Shown: piece after piece, positions 61,444 to 64,000 of the stretch
Position numbering within the stretch: position 1 is the stretch's first letter
How the letters are laid out: every line of letters starts with the position of its first letter
From: Calditrichota bacterium
Lineage (GTDB): Bacteria > Calditrichota > Calditrichia > Calditrichales > Calditrichaceae
Direction: 5' to 3'
NCBI GenBank assembly: GCA_024278755.1
Contig: JAJRSO010000020.1
Span: 1 to 64,000 of the forward strand
Length of the DNA: 64,000 bases
The notes under the pieces: model-generated
The model's input: only the letters and a program-made list of their open reading frames with translations
Database searches by the model: none
Told to the model about the DNA's origin: nothing
Program-made: the position numbers and the translations under genes

Positions 61444-62079
61444 TTATTTGTTGTGGCATGTTAAGCATAATGCGCTGTTAGCATTACTCATAACCAAAAG
61501 CTTGTCGGCTGCGCCGGGGCCGTTGTGTACGTCATGACAAGACGAGCATTGCAGTTTATTATCGGTAAGCATATCGCTGTCAATAGTGCTTCCCAAACCG
61601 GAATTGGCCGTTGTGGGATCATATACGCCACCGTCTGCCGAAGCAAGAGTAGCATCATAGGTGAAAGAGACCGGGTGATCATCACTAAGATCGGTACCGA
61701 TAAGTTCATTGCCGTTAATCATGTTCGATCCGTTTGTTGTACCACCGAAATTATCGATGGCTACGGTGCCGTCGTGACAGCTTAAACAGAGTTTGGAAAC
61801 TCCGTCGGGTTGTCCAACGGTTGCATTCAGTGTGGAACTGCTGTACGGTGTAAATGTGGCGGTTGTAACTTCATGATTCCAAAGCGGAGCATCGGAAACC
61901 GTATTGTCAGCATGATGCGGCGTATGGCAAACGATACAAATTTCTCCGCCGGACCAGCCGCTGGACGAAAAGTCATGATCACTACCGGTAATTCCTGTTC
62001 CGGGCGTTTGCCCAAAACTCGTTCCCATGAACACAAAGACAACTGCAATGGTCACCAGGGAAAATAATTGCTTCATCAT
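61444..62079 (-). CDS. periplasmic tetraheme c-type cytochrome (doubled-CXXCH type)
   Basis: The 211-residue protein has a signal peptide (ending GTSFGQ) and four CxxCH motifs: CIVCH, CLSCH, CSSCH and CLTCH, the last followed only by NK. It resembles the pentaheme protein at 55709-56374 over its full length but lacks the fourth motif (CSGCH) of that protein. A strong Shine-Dalgarno (AAGGAGG) precedes the ATG. First gene after the sigma-54-like promoter, with its own terminator-like hairpin, so it is probably the most abundant cytochrome of the cluster and may be a soluble periplasmic carrier. Confidence 0.87.
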   Translation of the reverse strand: MMKQLFSLVTIAVVFVFMGTSFGQTPGTGITGSDHDFSSSGWSGGEICIVCHTPHHADNTVSDAPLWNHEVTTATFTPYSSSTLNATVGQPDGVSKLCLSCHDGTVAIDNFGGTTNGSNMINGNELIGTDLSDDHPVSFTYDATLASADGGVYDPTTANSGLGSTIDSDMLTDNKLQCSSCHDVHNGPGAADKLLVMSNANSALCLTCHNK

Positions 62080-62152
62080 AAATCCTCCTTAGATTTAGTT
62101 CTTTTTTTCACAACATTAATTAAGATAATTATGAAATTGTTACTATACTTAA

Positions 62153-62168
62153 TACAATATTAATGCCA
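62153..62168 (-). promoter_or_regulatory. putative sigma-54 promoter of the porin-cytochrome cluster
   Basis: On the minus strand the 16 bases read TGGCATTAATATTGTA: a perfect -24 element (TGGCAY) and TTGTA for TTGCA at -12, correctly spaced. It lies 74 bases upstream of the tetraheme cytochrome start and about 95 bases downstream of a large palindrome. Confidence 0.5.
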
Positions 62169-62262
62169 AAGAAACCAAGAAAAATGTAGTTTGTTTTCAA
62201 GTTATTGTTTCTTAAAGAAATAAAGCTGTTTTATAAGAAGAAAATCTTGAGAGTAGGTATTG

Positions 62263-62310
62263 TATTCCCCACTTGCATTGCGTAAAATTACGCAATGCAA
62301 GTGGGGAATA
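62263..62310. promoter_or_regulatory. perfect 23-bp inverted repeat with 2-base spacer, probable enhancer site for an NtrC-type activator
   Basis: Arms 62263-62285 and 62288-62310 are exact complements around AA. The ends read TATTCCCCAC/GTGGGGAATA and the centre TTGCATTGCGTAA/TTACGCAATGCAA. It lies 10 bases after the regulator stop codon and about 95-140 bases upstream of the sigma-54-like -24 element of the cytochrome genes. As a hairpin it could also end transcription of the regulator, but no T run follows on the minus strand. The role as activator site is inferred. Confidence 0.6.
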
Positions 62311-62320
62311 TTTCCCATAT

Positions 62321-63694
62321 TCATAAGTTGTATTTTTTCTGTTTGTACCTAACGGAATCTCTGGAAATGCCTAATAATTTTGCTGCTTTAGTTTGATTAT
62401 AATTAGTTTTTTGTAACGCTTGTTTAATTAAAGATTTTTCTACTTCTAACAAAGAAAACCCTTTTTCCGGAATTTGAAAATTAGACAGACAATCGTTATT
62501 ACTAACGGGTATCTGTTCATTTCTTATTTCGATAGGGAGGCTTTCGATATTTATATATTCGCCTGTTTCCAAAATCATTGCTCGTTCAATAACATTTTTT
62601 AACTCTCTGATATTACCCGGCCATGTATATTTAATCAGATGTTTTTCTGCTTCTGCTGATATTCCTTTAATACTTTTGCGAAACTGAATATTAAAAGAAT
62701 CGATAAAATGCGCAATTAAAAGTGAAATATCCTGTTGCCGTTCTTTGAGAGAGGGGATTGTTATCTGAAATACTTTTAGCCTATAGAAGAGATCCTCTCT
62801 AAATGTTTTTTCAATAATTGCCTTCTGTAAATCTTTGTTCGTCGCGGCAATTATCCGTACATCAACCTGTAAATCGGCTGTTCCTCCGAGACGGCGAACG
62901 GTTTTATTCTCAATAATTCCAAGCAGTTTTACCTGTAAAGAGATGTGAATATCGCCAATTTCATCAAGGAATACGGTTCCGCCGTCTGCGATCTCAAAAA
63001 GCCCTTTTTTCTGTTGTTTGGCATCTGTAAAAGCACCCTTTTCGTGTCCGAAAAGTTCGCTTTCCAATAAGGTTTCCGGGAGAGATGCGCAATTAATTGT
63101 AACAAACGGCTTGCTACTTCGGCTGCTTTCATTATGAATAACCCGGGCCATAAGGTCTTTTCCGGTGCCGCTTGCCCCGAGTAAGAGTATTGTGGTTGCT
63201 TCGGATGCGGCAATCTTTTTAGCCATATGCAGAATACGTTTCAGCGAAGGGGATTGCCCTACGATATGGTCGAAGGTTAATTCTGATTTTTGTTGTCTCC
63301 GAAGTATCTGAACTTCATTATCGAGCTGAATTTTCTTATTTATATTGTTAAGGATTACTTCAATTTCCTCAAATGAAAAGGGCTTGTTGATATATTCAAA
63401 GGCGCCGAGTTTCATCGCTTTTACAGCCGTTTCGATGGTACCAAAGGCGGTCATAAAGACAATTATTGTTTCTTCGTTTTGTGCTTTTATTTTTTGAACT
63501 ATTTCCAGCCCTTGTATACCCGGAAGTTTGTTATCCAAAAAAACGATGTCCGGACTATGCTGTTCAAATAAGCGCAGTCCTTCTTCTCCGGTATCTGCCG
63601 AAATAATACTGTAAACTTTCCCGCTGAGTTTTTTCTTAAAAGACCAGCAAATCAGATTTTCGTCGTCAATAACTAAAATTTTTTGTTTTCTCAT
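62321..63694 (-). CDS. NtrC-family sigma-54-dependent response regulator
   Basis: The 457 residues comprise a receiver (about 1-120, Asp54 in FLDNKLPG), an AAA+ domain (about 140-375) with Walker [15 protein letters not shown] in place of GAFTGA, Walker B FLDEIGD, and a Fis-type HTH ([22 protein letters not shown]). The GAFTDA form is seen in other activators, and I do not take it as inactivating. Its ATG overlaps the stop of the upstream kinase gene (ATGA), so the two are co-translated. It lies directly upstream of the cytochrome cluster on the same strand and is the likely activator of the promoter at 62153-62168. Confidence 0.92.
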   Translation of the reverse strand: MRKQKILVIDDENLICWSFKKKLSGKVYSIISADTGEEGLRLFEQHSPDIVFLDNKLPGIQGLEIVQKIKAQNEETIIVFMTAFGTIETAVKAMKLGAFEYINKPFSFEEIEVILNNINKKIQLDNEVQILRRQQKSELTFDHIVGQSPSLKRILHMAKKIAASEATTILLLGASGTGKDLMARVIHNESSRSSKPFVTINCASLPETLLESELFGHEKGAFTDAKQQKKGLFEIADGGTVFLDEIGDIHISLQVKLLGIIENKTVRRLGGTADLQVDVRIIAATNKDLQKAIIEKTFREDLFYRLKVFQITIPSLKERQQDISLLIAHFIDSFNIQFRKSIKGISAEAEKHLIKYTWPGNIRELKNVIERAMILETGEYINIESLPIEIRNEQIPVSNNDCLSNFQIPEKGFSLLEVEKSLIKQALQKTNYNQTKAAKLLGISRDSVRYKQKKYNL

Positions 63695-64000
63695 TTCAAT
63701 ACCGCATTTCTATGTGAGATAGTTTTCTTAACCGGAAGTGTGATAATAAAAACAGTACCGCAAACGGTATTGTTCTCAATATAAATATCGCCGTTATGCC
63801 GTTCAACTATATCCTTACTTATAGCCAGGCCGAGGCCCGTGCCTTTGTGGCGCATCGTAAAGAACGGCTTAAAAACTTCACTAAATTTTTCGGCGGGAAT
63901 TCCGCTTCCCGTATCCGAAATTTTAATAATTATTTCTTCCTTTTCCGAATCATATTTTGTTGTAAATGTTATGGTTCCTTTATCCTTAATTGCCTGTTGT
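63691..64000 (-). CDS. histidine kinase, C-terminal ATPase part (5' end outside window)
   Basis: About 100 residues are visible on the minus strand. They show the HATPase G1 box (SDTGSGIP), an F-box (FKPFFTMRHKGTGLGLAISK) and the end KDIVERHNGDIYIENN followed by GTVFIITLPV. The gene stops with TGA at 63693-63691, overlapping the ATG of the regulator gene. The sensor and His-containing domains lie outside. By position it is the partner of the second NtrC-type regulator and may sense the redox state or an electron acceptor; the signal is not visible. Confidence 0.9.
   Translation of the reverse strand, partial: QQAIKDKGTITFTTKYDSEKEEIIIKISDTGSGIPAEKFSEVFKPFFTMRHKGTGLGLAISKDIVERHNGDIYIENNTVCGTVFIITLPVKKTISHRNAVLK

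Noticed and set aside
62263-62310. Palindrome as a simple rho-independent terminator of the regulator gene
   Set aside because: The stem is far longer than usual and no T run follows on the minus strand; its position fits an activator site better, though both roles together are possible.
1-64000. tRNA, rRNA, CRISPR, insertion sequence or prophage
   Set aside because: Scanned by eye; no cloverleaf, direct repeat-spacer array, transposase or phage gene was recognised.

Overview
The window looks like a chromosomal segment of a Gram-negative bacterium of the FCB group, most like Calditrichota, Ignavibacteriota or a related candidate phylum. The evidence is several exported proteins ending in a type-IX-secretion-style sorting domain with the YPNPFNP signature, a PorV-like outer-membrane protein, a gingipain-family (C25) peptidase, a TonB-dependent receptor with a carboxypeptidase-regulatory-like domain, and many multiheme c-type cytochromes. 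This is inference from family content; no rRNA or other phylogenetic marker is present. I saw no tRNA, rRNA, CRISPR array, insertion sequence or phage gene.

Layout. (A) 1-6219, plus strand: the tail of a serine hydrolase, a cytidine-deaminase-like enzyme, a truncated VOC-family gene, then an RpiR-type regulator followed by an M20 peptidase gene (broken by an in-frame stop), an alpha/beta-hydrolase lipoprotein and an NhaC-type antiporter. A perfect palindrome sits on the promoter of the peptidase operon. (B) 6249-9176, minus strand: an NtrC-type response regulator and its histidine kinase. (C) 9714-20674, plus strand, divergent from B: a long operon with a beta-propeller lipoprotein, an outer-membrane barrel, a DctM-like permease, a 48-residue membrane protein, an AspA/AstE-type zinc enzyme, a small exported protein, a gamma-glutamyltransferase (frameshifted) and PgsB-PgsC-PgsW. 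It looks like a system that makes, exports, trims or takes back a gamma-glutamyl polymer or conjugate. (D) 21013-29537: a sorting-domain protein with Asp-boxes, a TonB-dependent receptor, a second large secreted protein and a PorV-like protein (broken by an in-frame stop), closed by a terminator. (E) 29633-52846: a tightly packed island of exported hydrolases: C25 peptidase, two M14 carboxypeptidases, three S9-type peptidases/hydrolases, a propeller-transglutaminase fusion and three tandem Ntn hydrolases. It ends with a racemase that appears to be exported and a radical SAM/SPASM protein. (F) 52928-62079, minus strand: a porin-cytochrome cluster. It has five multiheme cytochromes with 46 canonical CxxCH motifs counted by eye, an outer-membrane barrel, an NHL-propeller lipoprotein and an inner-membrane protein that fuses 19 c-heme motifs to a b-type cytochrome. 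It reads as a complete route for electrons from the quinol pool to the cell exterior. (G) 62321-64000, minus strand: a second NtrC-type regulator and the end of its kinase, immediately upstream of F.

How the parts connect. Three clusters (C, D and F) are preceded by sequences resembling sigma-54 promoters of the same variant form, TGGCAY-N6-TTGWW. Two of them lie next to NtrC-type activators, and cluster F also has a near-perfect 48-bp palindrome about 100 bp upstream of the -24 element, where an enhancer site would be expected. Overall the window suggests an anaerobic or facultative protein degrader that can dispose of electrons outside the cell. Three conserved genes (M20 peptidase, gamma-glutamyltransferase, PorV-like) each carry one disrupting change; whether this is real decay or sequence error cannot be decided here.
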